64,000 bases of DNA, taken from the NCBI GenBank assembly GCA_905233545.1, contig CAJOEV010000003.1, positions 40,981-104,980 of the forward strand, in the 5' to 3' direction. Both the position numbers and the translations under genes were made by a program. Shown one piece after another: positions 23,811 through 33,040 of this stretch (the stretch's first letter is position 1; every line of letters begins with the position of its first letter). The notes under the pieces are model-generated. The model did no database searches. It had not been told where the DNA came from and was given only the letters and a program-made list of their open reading frames with translations. Source of the DNA: an uncultured Eubacterium sp. (lineage in GTDB: Bacteria > Bacillota > Clostridia > Oscillospirales > Acutalibacteraceae).

Positions 23811-26789
23811 ATGCAAAAATCAATTAAAAAGGTAATTGCAGGTGCTATTGCAGCTCTTATGATTACCTCATCGATGCCCATCGTGGCATCCGCTGCTGTC
23901 GGCGATTACGAGCCCGACGTTCAGCTTCAGTTTTCATCCTTCTTTGATGCTGATGAATCAACTGACCCTACAGAAAAAGCAGCTTCCTCAACAACATGTT
24001 TTGAGAGCGCAGGCTTAGCAGCATTCCCGATTCAGTATGATGCTGCAACAGGAACTCTTAAAGCAAAAAAAGAGGATATCAATACTTATAATGAGTATTG
24101 GGAATCAGATACAGTTGATGAGGATTGGGAACTCGGCGAAGATGATATTTTCGCAGTAACAATCAGATTTGATAATGTTAGCATTGCTGCATCAGGTAAT
24201 GTTAACATCAGATATACTGATAACCTCACTCCTGCAGGTCTTTGTTCCTACAAATCAGGTAAGAAGACTTACTACAAATTCGCTAATGAGAACGATCATC
24301 CTTCAGGCTTCCAGGCAGAGCTTGCAGGCTTCAGAGCGCCCATTGCAAAATTCTCAGCTGGTAATAAAGGCGGAACAAGTCTTTATCCCGGTATGAATGA
24401 TACCTTGATCGGCGACCTTAGCTGCATCCAGGCTGACCCCGCTGCAGTTGCAGACGACGGCTGGAGCGACGATATGATGACCGCAACACTTGTTTGCGAA
24501 GGTGACTATATTGACGTAAGCTCAATTGATGCAAGCAACGGTTTCTTCAATATTGAAGACGGTACATACGATGCAGAAAGCGGCTACACCTACAATAACA
24601 AATTCATCGTTGCAACCTTTGTATTCCAGATTACAGGCGAAGGTCCGATTCAGTTCGCACTTCAGGATCCCGACGGATCACTTGACCCCGAGCTTAACGG
24701 CGCTGCATTCTTCGCAAAGAAGAGCGAAGGTCTTGCAAAGGAAAAGGCAACAACCTATGCTCCCAACGGCGACAACCCGGGTTCAATGAAGATGACCTTC
24801 ATGGGAACAAACACAAATAAGGGTGAAGAGCCTGTAACTCACACTCATAACTACACATCAGTTGTAACAGCTCCCACCTGCACAGAGAGGGGCTACACAA
24901 CCTACACCTGCCAGAACGAGGGCTGCGATAATCCGACATACGTTGACAATTATGTAAACGCTCTCGGTCACAATTATGTAATCGATTCAATCGATTGGGA
25001 TACTCTTGACACTGCAACAGGTAAAGTAACTGCTCATTACATTTGTGGTAATGATTCAAATCACACAAAGGATGAAGAAGTTCAGACAACCTCACAGGTT
25101 ACTCAGGTAGCTACAGAGGAACAGGTTGAGCTTACAAAGTTCAGCTATTCAGAAGGCGATAAGAGCTTTGACACAACTGTACAGACAGGCGAGAAGTTAG
25201 AGCATGTTCATAACTATGCTACTGTTGTAACAGAGCCCACCTGCACAGAGAGGGGTTACACAACTTACACCTGCACATGCGGCGACACCTATATAGCAGA
25301 TTATGTTGACGCAACAGGTCACTCACTTGGTGATTGGACAGTTGTTGAAGCAGCAGTTGCAGTAACCTGCACAACAGACGGTAAGACAGCTGTTGAAAAG
25401 AGAGAATGCTCAAAGTGCGACTTCTTTGAGACCAAGGGCGGCGAAGTTGTTAAGTCAACTGGTCACTCACTTGGCGATTGGACAGTTGTTGAAGCAGCAG
25501 TTGCAGCAACCTGCACAAAGGACGGCAAGACTGCTGTTGAAAAGAGAGAATGCTCAAAGTGCGACTTCTATGAGACCAAGGGCGGCGAAGTTGTTAAGGC
25601 AACAGGCCACACAGCTGCAGCTGCAGTTGATGAAAATGTTAAGCCCGCAACCAAGAAGGATGCAGGTTCAAAAGATGTTGTTGTTTACTGCTCAGTATGT
25701 CATGAAGAGATTTCAAGAGAAACTGTTGAAACAGATCCTGCTCTCGGCGTAACTATCACAGTTAACAAGTCCGATATCGGTACTGTTAAGGGTCTTGCTG
25801 AAGGCGCTAACAAGCTTGCTTACGGTGAAGAATTCACATTAACAGCAACACCTGTTGACGGTGCAACATTTGTTGGTTGGGAAATCAGCGGAAACATCGT
25901 TTCTAAGGATGCAACCTACACATCAAAGGCTGTTTCTGATGTAGCAATCACTCCTGTATTTGAGGACCAGGCTGCTGCAACAATTACCGTAACCTTCTTT
26001 GATAAGTACGGCAACACTGTTAAGCAGTACAAGGATGTGGATGTAGCTGATTATCAGGCTGCAATCGCTGCAGAATTTGATTCAATCGTTGCTCCTACAT
26101 ATCCGAGCTACACCTTCAAAGCATGGGATAAGACTAAGGACGAAATCCTTGCTCTTGATGCTTCAACAACAATCTGGGCAACCTATGAGAAGGTTGAAGA
26201 AGAAGCAATTCCGAAGTATACAGTAATAACAAACGCTGACGTAATTCTTCCTGCAGGCATCACTAACGGTGAGATTCCTTACGATACTAAGGTAACTGTT
26301 AAGGACGACAACGCAACTGCATGGCAGGTTGGCGATACAATCGTTGCTTACGGAACATCTTACTCATTCTATGTTGGTTCTGACATAGCTATTGATCCCG
26401 TATATGCAACTGTTGAAGAGAAAGCAACAACAACCGTTATCGGTGCAAACCTTGTTGCAGGTTCTGACTATAAGTTCAACATCGTTGCTACAAGAAATGT
26501 TCCTGACGGATTCACTCTTACTGACTACGGTTTCGTATATGGTAAGAACTTAACCGATGCTGACCTTGATCTTGACAAAGTTGGCAATAAGGGTTCAAAT
26601 GATAACTCAGGCGACATTAAGGCTGTTCACGCAGGAACAAGAAATACAGAGTCTAACGAATTCGCATTCAACTATGGTATTAAGGCTAAGAATGCTCCTG
26701 TAACTGCTAAGTCATTCATCGTTGTAACCGATAAGGACGGCAAAACAGACATCGTTTACTCTGATATGTTTGTTCAGAATTATCAATAA
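23811..26789 (+). CDS. Secreted multi-domain surface protein with Cys-pair repeats (992 aa)
   Basis: Signal peptide (MQKSIKKVIAGAIAALM...VASAAVGD). Residues about 30-320 form a beta-rich domain (DVQLQFSSFFDAD, VTIRFDNVSI, ATLVCEGDYIDV, KFIVATFVFQITGEG) that may be cohesin-like. From about 343 come repeats of the form H-N/S...PTCTERGYTTYTC..C....Y...VNALGH, with CxxC-like Cys pairs spaced as in small zinc-binding repeats of clostridial surface proteins. Two are a near-exact 144-bp tandem duplication. Then follow a Bacterial_repeat/InlB-B type domain (about 645-720: GEEFTLTATPVDGATFVGWEI...ITPVF) and a second, similar segment. A C-terminal domain (about 875-992) ends with FNYGIKAKNAPVTAKSF and DIVYSDMFVQNYQ. 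Good GGAGG ribosome site. A 33-aa peptide gene follows 20 bp later, likely in the same transcript. Confidence 0.82.
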   Translation: MQKSIKKVIAGAIAALMITSSMPIVASAAVGDYEPDVQLQFSSFFDADESTDPTEKAASSTTCFESAGLAAFPIQYDAATGTLKAKKEDINTYNEYWESDTVDEDWELGEDDIFAVTIRFDNVSIAASGNVNIRYTDNLTPAGLCSYKSGKKTYYKFANENDHPSGFQAELAGFRAPIAKFSAGNKGGTSLYPGMNDTLIGDLSCIQADPAAVADDGWSDDMMTATLVCEGDYIDVSSIDASNGFFNIEDGTYDAESGYTYNNKFIVATFVFQITGEGPIQFALQDPDGSLDPELNGAAFFAKKSEGLAKEKATTYAPNGDNPGSMKMTFMGTNTNKGEEPVTHTHNYTSVVTAPTCTERGYTTYTCQNEGCDNPTYVDNYVNALGHNYVIDSIDWDTLDTATGKVTAHYICGNDSNHTKDEEVQTTSQVTQVATEEQVELTKFSYSEGDKSFDTTVQTGEKLEHVHNYATVVTEPTCTERGYTTYTCTCGDTYIADYVDATGHSLGDWTVVEAAVAVTCTTDGKTAVEKRECSKCDFFETKGGEVVKSTGHSLGDWTVVEAAVAATCTKDGKTAVEKRECSKCDFYETKGGEVVKATGHTAAAAVDENVKPATKKDAGSKDVVVYCSVCHEEISRETVETDPALGVTITVNKSDIGTVKGLAEGANKLAYGEEFTLTATPVDGATFVGWEISGNIVSKDATYTSKAVSDVAITPVFEDQAAATITVTFFDKYGNTVKQYKDVDVADYQAAIAAEFDSIVAPTYPSYTFKAWDKTKDEILALDASTTIWATYEKVEEEAIPKYTVITNADVILPAGITNGEIPYDTKVTVKDDNATAWQVGDTIVAYGTSYSFYVGSDIAIDPVYATVEEKATTTVIGANLVAGSDYKFNIVATRNVPDGFTLTDYGFVYGKNLTDADLDLDKVGNKGSNDNSGDIKAVHAGTRNTESNEFAFNYGIKAKNAPVTAKSFIVVTDKDGKTDIVYSDMFVQNYQ
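25317..25604 (+). repeat. Tandem 144-bp coding duplication
   Basis: Two consecutive units (25317-25460 and 25461-25604) are nearly identical and encode GHSLGDWTVVEAAVA..CT..GKTAVEKRECSKCDF..TKGGEVVK..T. A third unit begins with GHTAA at 25605 and then diverges. Confidence 0.85.
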
Positions 26790-26809
26790 CAATAGGAGGG
26801 TTAATATAA

Positions 26810-26911
26810 ATGAAAGAACTTTACACCAAGCCTGTTGTTGACGTTGAAGAGTATAAGACAGTTGATGTTATCACAACATCACTCGACCAGCTTGGAGACG
26901 ACGAAGACTAA
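26810..26911 (+). CDS. 33-aa conserved-looking short peptide
   Basis: ATG at 26810 with AGGAGGG 9-10 nt upstream; stop at 26909-26911; a strong terminator starts 12 bp later. The peptide begins MKELYTKPVVDVEEYKTVDV, continues ITTSLDQLG and ends DDED. The shape (short basic start, K-P near residue 7, hydrophobic/acidic middle ending DVITTS, acidic tail) resembles a class of very short clostridial proteins of the M-K-K-x-Y-x-K-P-E... type that are often annotated as hypothetical or as possible peptide precursors. It has no Cys, and its only Ser/Thr pair sits in ITTS. Being last in the surface-protein transcript, it is real by ribosome site and terminator; function unknown. Confidence 0.7.
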   Translation: MKELYTKPVVDVEEYKTVDVITTSLDQLGDDED

Positions 26912-26922
26912 GGCAAAAAAGG

Positions 26923-26957
26923 AAAAGGATACGGGAAACCGTATCCTTTTTCTTTTA
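26923..26957 (+). terminator. Terminator of the surface-protein operon
   Basis: AAAAGGATACGG / CCGTATCCTTTT with a GAAA loop, followed by a T-rich run. Confidence 0.88.
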
Positions 26958-27076
26958 ATGCAGAATGTAGAATTAAAAATGGAGAATTGCGGTTTCTCGC
27001 TTCGCTCGGTCAGTTAATTTTACAGCCGTGCGCAGCACCCGAAATTCTCCATTTTCCATTCTCCATTTTCAATTTA
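26958..27076. repeat. Heptad-arm intergenic repeat, copy R3
   Basis: The left arm (26960-26989) has units like CAGAATG, TAGAATT, AAAAATG, GAGAATT. The core is GCGGTTTCTCGCTTCGCTCGGTCA, then a GTGCGCAGCAC hairpin. The right arm (27041-27072) read on the minus strand gives GAGAATG, GAAAATG, GAGAATT. The two arms are largely complementary. Confidence 0.7.
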
Positions 27077-27643
27077 TACTATCATTCCGCTTTCAATCCA
27101 ATCCAGAACCGAAATGTATTCTTCCTTATATGCATCAAGTTTTTCCTGATTTGAATCAACAAATGCTAAAAATTCATCCGTGTCCTCAAATTCAAATGTG
27201 AAATCCTGTTCAAAGTCATATGTTGCCGTGAAGAAATAGTCAAACAAGTCAGTTGCTGAAAACATATCAAGCAGTTTATCTGCAACAATCTGGGTGACAT
27301 AGTCGAGCGCATTTTTTATTGTTGCGTCGTCATCATCTTCATCAACATCAATTTCAGGGTCGTTTTTGCAGTATTCAAGAATTTCGTCCTCACCGATTCC
27401 GAGGTCTGCAAGATATTTTACAACATTTTCAAAATCGGTTTCATTAACCTCGTCATAAAGTCTGTAGACAAATTCACCCATAAGATTCTGAATTGCAACT
27501 GCTTTGAATATACAGTCGATATCGTGCCCTTCCTCGTCGGTAACAACAAAGCCGTCCTCTTCAAAATTGTCCCAGAACAAATCGAAAAGATAGGCGTTTT
27601 TATCTTCGAAAACAGCTTCGTGAATATAATCTCCTAAATTCAT
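27074..27643 (-). CDS. Hypothetical acidic protein (189 aa)
   Basis: Not recognised. Soluble, strongly acidic (many Asp/Glu, with DVDEDDDDA near residue 100) and helical, with aromatic-rich stretches such as AYLFDLFWDNFEEDGF and DLFDYFFTATYDFEQDFTFEFEDTDEF. No signal peptide, membrane segment or Cys cluster. GGAGG sits 7 nt before the ATG, so it is translated. It is a single gene between the surface-protein island and the epimerase, convergent with the former. The R3 repeat abuts its stop codon. Confidence 0.7.
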   Translation of the reverse strand: MNLGDYIHEAVFEDKNAYLFDLFWDNFEEDGFVVTDEEGHDIDCIFKAVAIQNLMGEFVYRLYDEVNETDFENVVKYLADLGIGEDEILEYCKNDPEIDVDEDDDDATIKNALDYVTQIVADKLLDMFSATDLFDYFFTATYDFEQDFTFEFEDTDEFLAFVDSNQEKLDAYKEEYISVLDWIESGMIV

Positions 27644-27775
27644 AACTTTTCCTCCACCATAAGTGTTAGCTCTATTTTATAACATATTATATATTTTTTC
27701 AATATTGCATTGTATTTTAATTTAATATATAATTAACTTATATTAAACCATTATTAAATATCGGCGGTGATTTAT

Positions 27776-28651
27776 TTGAAGTTTGAAATCAAATCAAGAG
27801 AAGCTTTGGCGGTTTTAGGACTTGAAGGCGCAATGCTTAATTCACTAAAAAAAGACGGAATTGAATATCTCTGGCAGGGCGACCCCGCCTACTGGGCAGG
27901 TCAGGCTCCCGTTTGTTTCCCGATTGTAGGCGTTCTGCCCGAACACAGGGGCTTTGCTTTCGGAAAAGAATGCAATATGAAGCGCCACGGAATTGCAAGA
28001 ATATCGCCGTTTGAGCTGTTTGAAAAGTTTGATAATTCCGTAACCTTTATTCAGAAAAGCAGCGAGGAAACAAAAAAGGCATTCCCATTTGATTATGAGC
28101 TGAAAATCAGGTATGAAATTGTTGGCTCAACAGTTACAAACGAATATATAATAACCAATACGGGCAATGAGAAAATGCCCTTCTCAATCGGCGGACATCC
28201 CGCATTTAACTGTCCGCTTTGCGAGGGTGAAACCATTGAGGATTACAAGGTCGTTTTTGATAAGAAGATGACAAGGGGCTATTTAAGACCCAACCACGAA
28301 ACGGGAATAATTAATATATCCGAGCGTTTTGACTGTCTTGATAACAGCGACACAATTAATATGACCCACGACCTTTTTGAAGAGCTTGATTCAATGGTTT
28401 TTGATAACATAGAATCAAAGTGTGCAACCCTTATCGGAAAAGCCGGAAGGGGCGTTAAAATCGAATACCAGGATATGGCAAATCTGCTTATATGGAGCAA
28501 TGTGAACAAGTCACCTTTTATTGCGCTTGAGCCCTGGACGGGCATTTCAAATTGCTCGGATGAAAGCAATAATATCGAAGAAAAACGCGGTATTACAATA
28601 TTGTATCCAAACGAAACAGTGAGCTTTAAATTTAAAATAACAATGATTTAA
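27776..28651 (+). CDS. Aldose 1-epimerase family protein (LacX-like)
   Basis: 291 aa, galactose-mutarotase fold. Motifs: GAMLNSLKKDGIEYLWQGD, WAGQAPVCFPIVG, KRHGIAR, SIGGHPAFNCP (family HPAFN), IALEPWTGISN (conserved E-P-W). Members are close to LacX/YihR and probably interconvert anomers of a sugar or sugar acid; the substrate cannot be read from sequence. The TTG at 27776 follows GGCGGTGAT at normal spacing and is preferred to GTG 27767, which overlaps that site. TTG starts with a GGTGAT/GAGTGAT leader recur in this window. Confidence 0.85.
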   Translation: MKFEIKSREALAVLGLEGAMLNSLKKDGIEYLWQGDPAYWAGQAPVCFPIVGVLPEHRGFAFGKECNMKRHGIARISPFELFEKFDNSVTFIQKSSEETKKAFPFDYELKIRYEIVGSTVTNEYIITNTGNEKMPFSIGGHPAFNCPLCEGETIEDYKVVFDKKMTRGYLRPNHETGIINISERFDCLDNSDTINMTHDLFEELDSMVFDNIESKCATLIGKAGRGVKIEYQDMANLLIWSNVNKSPFIALEPWTGISNCSDESNNIEEKRGITILYPNETVSFKFKITMI

Positions 28652-28709
28652 TAATGAGTTAAAAAATAACTTATAATATTAGAATAATCTATAATACAGG
28701 AGTGATATT

Positions 28710-29711
28710 TTGAAAAATTCAAAGGCAGTTATTGCGGTTTTATGCGCAATAGTTTTAATATTTTCACTTGCGGCATGCGCTCAGCAGAAAGCTAAAACCG
28801 AGTTGGTTGCTCAGGTTGTAACCGATGAAAACGGACAGGCTGTAACAGGTGCGGACGGCGAGGTAATAACCGAAGAGGTTATGGCTCAGATTGTAACCGA
28901 TGCAAACGGACAGGCTGTAACCGAGGTTGTAACGGGAACTGACGGAAAACCATTAACAACGGTTGTTAATGATAAGTATGTCAATGTAACCCAGGTTGTA
29001 ACCACAAGACCTTCGGGTTCACCTTCCAACTCACCGACTCCGCATACCGCAGCACCGAATGGCGGTGTCAACACAAAAACATCAACCACTAAAAGTTCGA
29101 AAAAATCCAAAACAACCAAAAAGACGGGTAAATCCGCGCCGAAGGCTCCTGCAAAGATTAAGACACTGAGCGCAACAGCAACAAGCTCTTCTGTTAAGCT
29201 TATCTGGAAAAGCGTTAAATGCTCGGGCTATCAGATTGGTATGAGCAAGGACGGAAAATCATGGAAATATCTTGAGGCATCATATAACAAGGGATATTCC
29301 TACACAGTAAAAAATCTTGAATCAAACACAAATTATTATTTCCGTGTGCGCGCATATAATAAGAACAGTGCAGGAAAAACTCCTTCAGAATGGACAAGTG
29401 TTAAGACCAAAACGAAGGTTAGCAATATTTCAAGAAAAATCAATATTACCGTTATATTTTCTAATGACAGCAGCGGAAAGGACACGCTGTATATAACGGT
29501 TAACAAAAAGCTTGTTGAAAAAGCAGAAGTCACTCTTTTGCCGAATAAGAAATATACCTTTACAACAAAAGAGGAATACACGGGCGAGGTTGAAATAACC
29601 GCTAAGCTGAAGAGCCACGGTTCAAAAACAATTAAAACCGATAAAAGCAAATGTACAATTGAACTTTCATCCGAAGGAATACCCGTTTTAATTGATGACG
29701 AGGATGAATAA
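28710..29711 (+). CDS. Lipoprotein with fibronectin type III domain
   Basis: 333 aa, TTG start 9-10 nt after AGGAG. The signal ends in a lipobox (FSLAACAQ, Cys at about residue 24), so it is lipid-anchored outside the membrane. Residues about 30-95 contain imperfect repeats of the type VAQVVTDENGQAVT / MAQIVTDANGQAVTEVVTGTDGKP. Then come a Ser/Thr/Lys/Pro-rich wall-spanning linker (about 100-150) and an FN3 domain (about 155-236: VKLIWKSVKCSGYQIGMS, YTVKNLESNTNYYFRVRAYN). A C-terminal beta domain of about 85 residues follows. Function unknown. A terminator follows. Confidence 0.82.
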   Translation: MKNSKAVIAVLCAIVLIFSLAACAQQKAKTELVAQVVTDENGQAVTGADGEVITEEVMAQIVTDANGQAVTEVVTGTDGKPLTTVVNDKYVNVTQVVTTRPSGSPSNSPTPHTAAPNGGVNTKTSTTKSSKKSKTTKKTGKSAPKAPAKIKTLSATATSSSVKLIWKSVKCSGYQIGMSKDGKSWKYLEASYNKGYSYTVKNLESNTNYYFRVRAYNKNSAGKTPSEWTSVKTKTKVSNISRKINITVIFSNDSSGKDTLYITVNKKLVEKAEVTLLPNKKYTFTTKEEYTGEVEITAKLKSHGSKTIKTDKSKCTIELSSEGIPVLIDDEDE

Positions 29712-29720
29712 TAACTATAT

Positions 29721-29748
29721 CGGGAGGGCGTTGCCCTCCCGTTTTTTT
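29721..29748 (+). terminator. Terminator after the FN3 lipoprotein gene
   Basis: CGGGAGGGC / GCCCTCCCG with a GTT loop, then seven T. Confidence 0.9.
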
Positions 29749-29808
29749 ACTCTTGTTATTTTAAATTATATATGCTATTATATAAAATGGTTTAAAATGG
29801 GTGACAGT

Positions 29809-31164
29809 ATGAACAGCTTAAAAAAGAATGACGAGATAAAACTGCATATTGAAGCAATGACAAGCGAGGGCTCGGCGGTTTCGCATTTTGACGGTATGGC
29901 TGTGTTTATCCGCGGCGCAGTGCCCGGGGATGAAATTCTTGCTCATATAATCAAGGTTTCAAAAAGCTATGCAATTGCAAAGGTTAAAGAGATTATAAGC
30001 CCGTCCCCATCAAGAATACCATCGGACTGCCCTGTATCGGATAGATGCGGCGGATGTTCTTTCAGGAATATGACATATGAGGAAGAGCTCAAATACAAAA
30101 AAAGCCGTGTTGAGGATGCAATAAAAAGAATAGGGCATCTTGATGTTCCCGTAATGGATATAATCGGCGCCGAGGAAATAAACCACTATCGGAATAAAGC
30201 TCAGTATCCCGTTATTATTCAAAACGGTGAGCTTCAGGCAGGATTCTATGCATATAAAAGCCACAGAATTATTCCCTGTGATAACTGTTTACTCTCTCAA
30301 AATGAGTTTGATGAGTGTTTAAGCGCATTTTCAAAGTGGGTCAAACGCGCTAATATAACTTCCTACGACGAAAAAACGGGCAGGGGAGAGCTAAGACATA
30401 TATACTTAAGAAAAGCGTCTGCAACGGGCGAAATAATGGCTTGTGCGGTTATTAATACAGATAATCTTTCCAAAAAAGAGCTCCTTATTGAAGAACTGAC
30501 AAAGATTGACGGCGTAAAGAGCATATGCGTTAATATCAACAAAGAAAAAAGCAATGTTATTTTAGGCGATAAAACACGCATTATATGGGGAGAAGAAACC
30601 ATCTGTGATGTTCTTCTCGGCAAGAAATTTGAAATATCGCCAAATTCGTTTTACCAGGTCAATCACGACCAGTGCGAAAAACTCTACAGCAAAGCGATTG
30701 AATATGCAAACCTGAGCGGTGAAGAGAATCTTGTTGATATCTACTGCGGAGCGGGAACAATCGCTCTTTCAATGGCGGACAGGGCAAAGAGCGTTTTCGG
30801 CATTGAAATAATCCCGAGCGCAGTTGAAAACGCAAAGAAAAACGCAATAATTAACGGAATAAATAACGCAGAATTCTTCTGTGCCGATGCATCAGACGGT
30901 GCAAAGGAGCTTGAAAAAAGAGGAATAAAGGCGGATGTTATCGTTTTTGACCCTCCCAGAAAGGGGTGCGACAAAGAACTTCTTGAAACGGTTGAACGAA
31001 TGAACCCGAAACGAATTGTTTATGTTTCGTGTGACAGCGCAACCCTTGCAAGAGACCTTGCAATCCTTGACGAAATGGGCTACAAAGCAATTGAGGCAAC
31101 ACCCGTTGATATGTTCCCGAGAACAACGCATGTTGAAGCAGTTGTTAAACTGATTCAAAACTAA
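29809..31164 (+). CDS. rlmD: 23S rRNA (uracil-5-)-methyltransferase, RumA/RlmD type
   Basis: 451 aa TrmA/RumA-family enzyme that methylates C5 of a uridine in 23S rRNA (and sometimes two, as in RlmCD) using S-adenosylmethionine. Domains: an N-terminal TRAM-like beta barrel (about 1-65: IKLHIEAMTSEGSAVSHFDGMAVFIRGAVPGD), a 4Fe-4S cluster motif (CPVSDRCGGCSF near residue 70, with a further Cys in the following segment), and a C-terminal methyltransferase domain with VDIYCGAGTIAL, FDPPRKGCD and the catalytic VYVSCDSATLARDL. The ATG at 29809 follows GGGTGA; a longer frame would overlap the upstream gene. Which uridine is modified cannot be told from sequence. Confidence 0.9.
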   Translation: MNSLKKNDEIKLHIEAMTSEGSAVSHFDGMAVFIRGAVPGDEILAHIIKVSKSYAIAKVKEIISPSPSRIPSDCPVSDRCGGCSFRNMTYEEELKYKKSRVEDAIKRIGHLDVPVMDIIGAEEINHYRNKAQYPVIIQNGELQAGFYAYKSHRIIPCDNCLLSQNEFDECLSAFSKWVKRANITSYDEKTGRGELRHIYLRKASATGEIMACAVINTDNLSKKELLIEELTKIDGVKSICVNINKEKSNVILGDKTRIIWGEETICDVLLGKKFEISPNSFYQVNHDQCEKLYSKAIEYANLSGEENLVDIYCGAGTIALSMADRAKSVFGIEIIPSAVENAKKNAIINGINNAEFFCADASDGAKELEKRGIKADVIVFDPPRKGCDKELLETVERMNPKRIVYVSCDSATLARDLAILDEMGYKAIEATPVDMFPRTTHVEAVVKLIQN

Positions 31165-31211
31165 GTTTGCACATAGCAAGTGAACGCTTTATTATGAAAA
31201 GAAGGAAGAAT

Positions 31212-31580
31212 ATGAAAGTAACTGATTTTTATCCTATTATTTACGCAGAGGATATTGAAACTGAAATAAAACGCTATACCGAGGACTTTGGATTCACGCT
31301 TAAGCACAAGCCCCGGATTGAATTCCTTGATTATGCAGTTCTCGAAAATGATAATAAAAGGCGCGTTGATATCGTTTGCTCACATTTCCCTGCAGACTCT
31401 TTTAAAAATGGCTTTCTGGGAATGCGCGTAAATGTTGATGATTTTGAAGAAGGCGTTTCTTACTTTGAAAAACAGGGCTACAGCGTTTTCGGAACGGCTC
31501 ACGAAACCGATTCTTCAATAACCGCCTTACTCACAAAAGGCGACGGCACATATATGGTTTTATTTAACCACAAGAAATAA
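31212..31580 (+). CDS. VOC (glyoxalase/bleomycin-resistance fold) family protein
   Basis: 122 aa, with paired beta-alpha-beta-beta-beta units: DFYPIIYAEDIETEIKRYTEDFGFTLKHKP, then MRVNVDDFEEGVSYFEKQGYSVFG and a closing TYMVLFNHKK. Substrate unknown; metal ligands are not obvious. The start at 31212 follows AAGGAAG; the upstream in-frame ATGs have no ribosome site. Short gap to the FAD protein downstream, so possibly co-transcribed with the methyltransferase. Confidence 0.75.
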   Translation: MKVTDFYPIIYAEDIETEIKRYTEDFGFTLKHKPRIEFLDYAVLENDNKRRVDIVCSHFPADSFKNGFLGMRVNVDDFEEGVSYFEKQGYSVFGTAHETDSSITALLTKGDGTYMVLFNHKK

Positions 31581-31625
31581 TCTTAAGAAATTAATACTGA
31601 TATGACGAAAAGCGAGGAAATAAAA

Positions 31626-33002
31626 ATGAATTATGATGTTATAATTATTGGCGCAGGTCCGGGCGGTATTTTTTCAGCATATGAACTTCAAAAACTGAAC
31701 AGCAAACTAAAAATTGCTGTTTTTGAGGCGGGCAATCCGCTTTCAAAAAGGAAATGTCCTATCGACGGCGATAAGGTTAAATCCTGCATTCAGTGCAAAA
31801 CCTGCGCAATTATGAGCGGTTTCGGCGGTGCGGGTGCATTCTCGGACGGAAAATATAATATAACAAACGATTTTGGCGGAACGCTTTATGAATACATAGG
31901 CAAGAGAGAAGCAATTGAGCTTATGCAGTATGTTGACGCAATCAACATCAGCCACGGCGGAGAGAATTGCAGGCTCTATTCAACCGCAGGCTCAAAGTTC
32001 AAAAAGCTCTGTATGCAAAATCAGCTTCATCTTCTTGAGGCTTCGGTGCGTCATCTAGGAACGGATATAAATTATGTTGTTCTTGAGAATTTATATAACG
32101 AGCTTAAGGAAAATGTTGATTTTCAGTTTAATACACATATCGACAAGGTTGAAAAGCTTGATGAGGGCTACAAGGTTATCTGTGAAAAGGGCGAATACAC
32201 CTGCAAAGAGTGTATAATCTCAGTCGGACGTTCAGGCAGTAAGTGGATGGAGGGCGTTTGCGAGGACCTCGGAATAAAAACTCATTCAAACAGGGTTGAT
32301 TTAGGTGTTCGCGTTGAACTTCCCGCAGTTATTTTCAGCCACTTAACAGACGAACTTTATGAAAGCAAAATTGTTTATACAACAAAGAACTATGAGGACC
32401 ACGTGCGTACCTTCTGTATGAACCCGAAGGGAAGCGTTGTTAACGAAAATACAAACGGAATTATAACCGTTAACGGTCACAGCTATGAAGACCCCGAGAT
32501 GCAGACGGATAACACAAACTTTGCGCTCCTGCTTTCAAAGCATTTTTCAGAGCCTTTCAAGGACAGTAACGGCTACGGCGAAAGTATTGCAAGACTTTCA
32601 AATATGCTCGGCGGCGGAGTTATTGTTCAGCGTTTCGGTGACCTTGTAAAAGGAAGACGAAGCACACCCGCAAGAATTGAAGAGGGTGTTGTTGAGCCTA
32701 CTCTCAAGGCAACACCCGGTGATTTATCGCTTGTTCTTCCGAAACGAATACTCGACGGAATTATGGAAATGATATATGCGCTTGACAAGATTGCACCAGG
32801 TACTGCAAATCCCGATACACTTCTTTACGGCGTTGAGGTAAAATTTTACAATATGGAAGTTGAAATGGATGAAAACCTTGAAACCGTTCACAAGGGACTC
32901 TATATTATCGGCGATGGCTCAGGAGTTACTCATTCACTTTCCCACGCTTCTGCAAGCGGAATATATGTTGCAAGAAAAATTGCAGAGAAGCACGCACAAT
33001 AA
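31626..33002 (+). CDS. COG2509-type FAD-dependent dehydrogenase
   Basis: 458 aa. The N-terminal dinucleotide-binding fold YDVIIIGAGPGGIFSAYEL is followed by a Cys-containing motif KRKCPIDGDKVKSCIQCKTC and the family hallmark GFGGAGAFSDGKYN. A mid-protein substrate domain and a C-terminal FAD closure (GLYIIGDGSGVTHSLSHASASGI) complete it. Members of this group are conserved in anaerobes and called uncharacterised FAD-dependent dehydrogenases; the substrate is unknown. The start is at ATG 31626 after GAGG. Confidence 0.88.
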   Translation: MNYDVIIIGAGPGGIFSAYELQKLNSKLKIAVFEAGNPLSKRKCPIDGDKVKSCIQCKTCAIMSGFGGAGAFSDGKYNITNDFGGTLYEYIGKREAIELMQYVDAINISHGGENCRLYSTAGSKFKKLCMQNQLHLLEASVRHLGTDINYVVLENLYNELKENVDFQFNTHIDKVEKLDEGYKVICEKGEYTCKECIISVGRSGSKWMEGVCEDLGIKTHSNRVDLGVRVELPAVIFSHLTDELYESKIVYTTKNYEDHVRTFCMNPKGSVVNENTNGIITVNGHSYEDPEMQTDNTNFALLLSKHFSEPFKDSNGYGESIARLSNMLGGGVIVQRFGDLVKGRRSTPARIEEGVVEPTLKATPGDLSLVLPKRILDGIMEMIYALDKIAPGTANPDTLLYGVEVKFYNMEVEMDENLETVHKGLYIIGDGSGVTHSLSHASASGIYVARKIAEKHAQ

Positions 33003-33040
33003 TTTATGGGGCACATATCATAGCCCGAATCGGTGATGTT

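Noticed and set aside
29692..29808. N-terminal extension of the rRNA methyltransferase
   Set aside because: It would overlap the lipoprotein gene and its terminator, and the TRAM-like domain starts only after the ATG at 29809.
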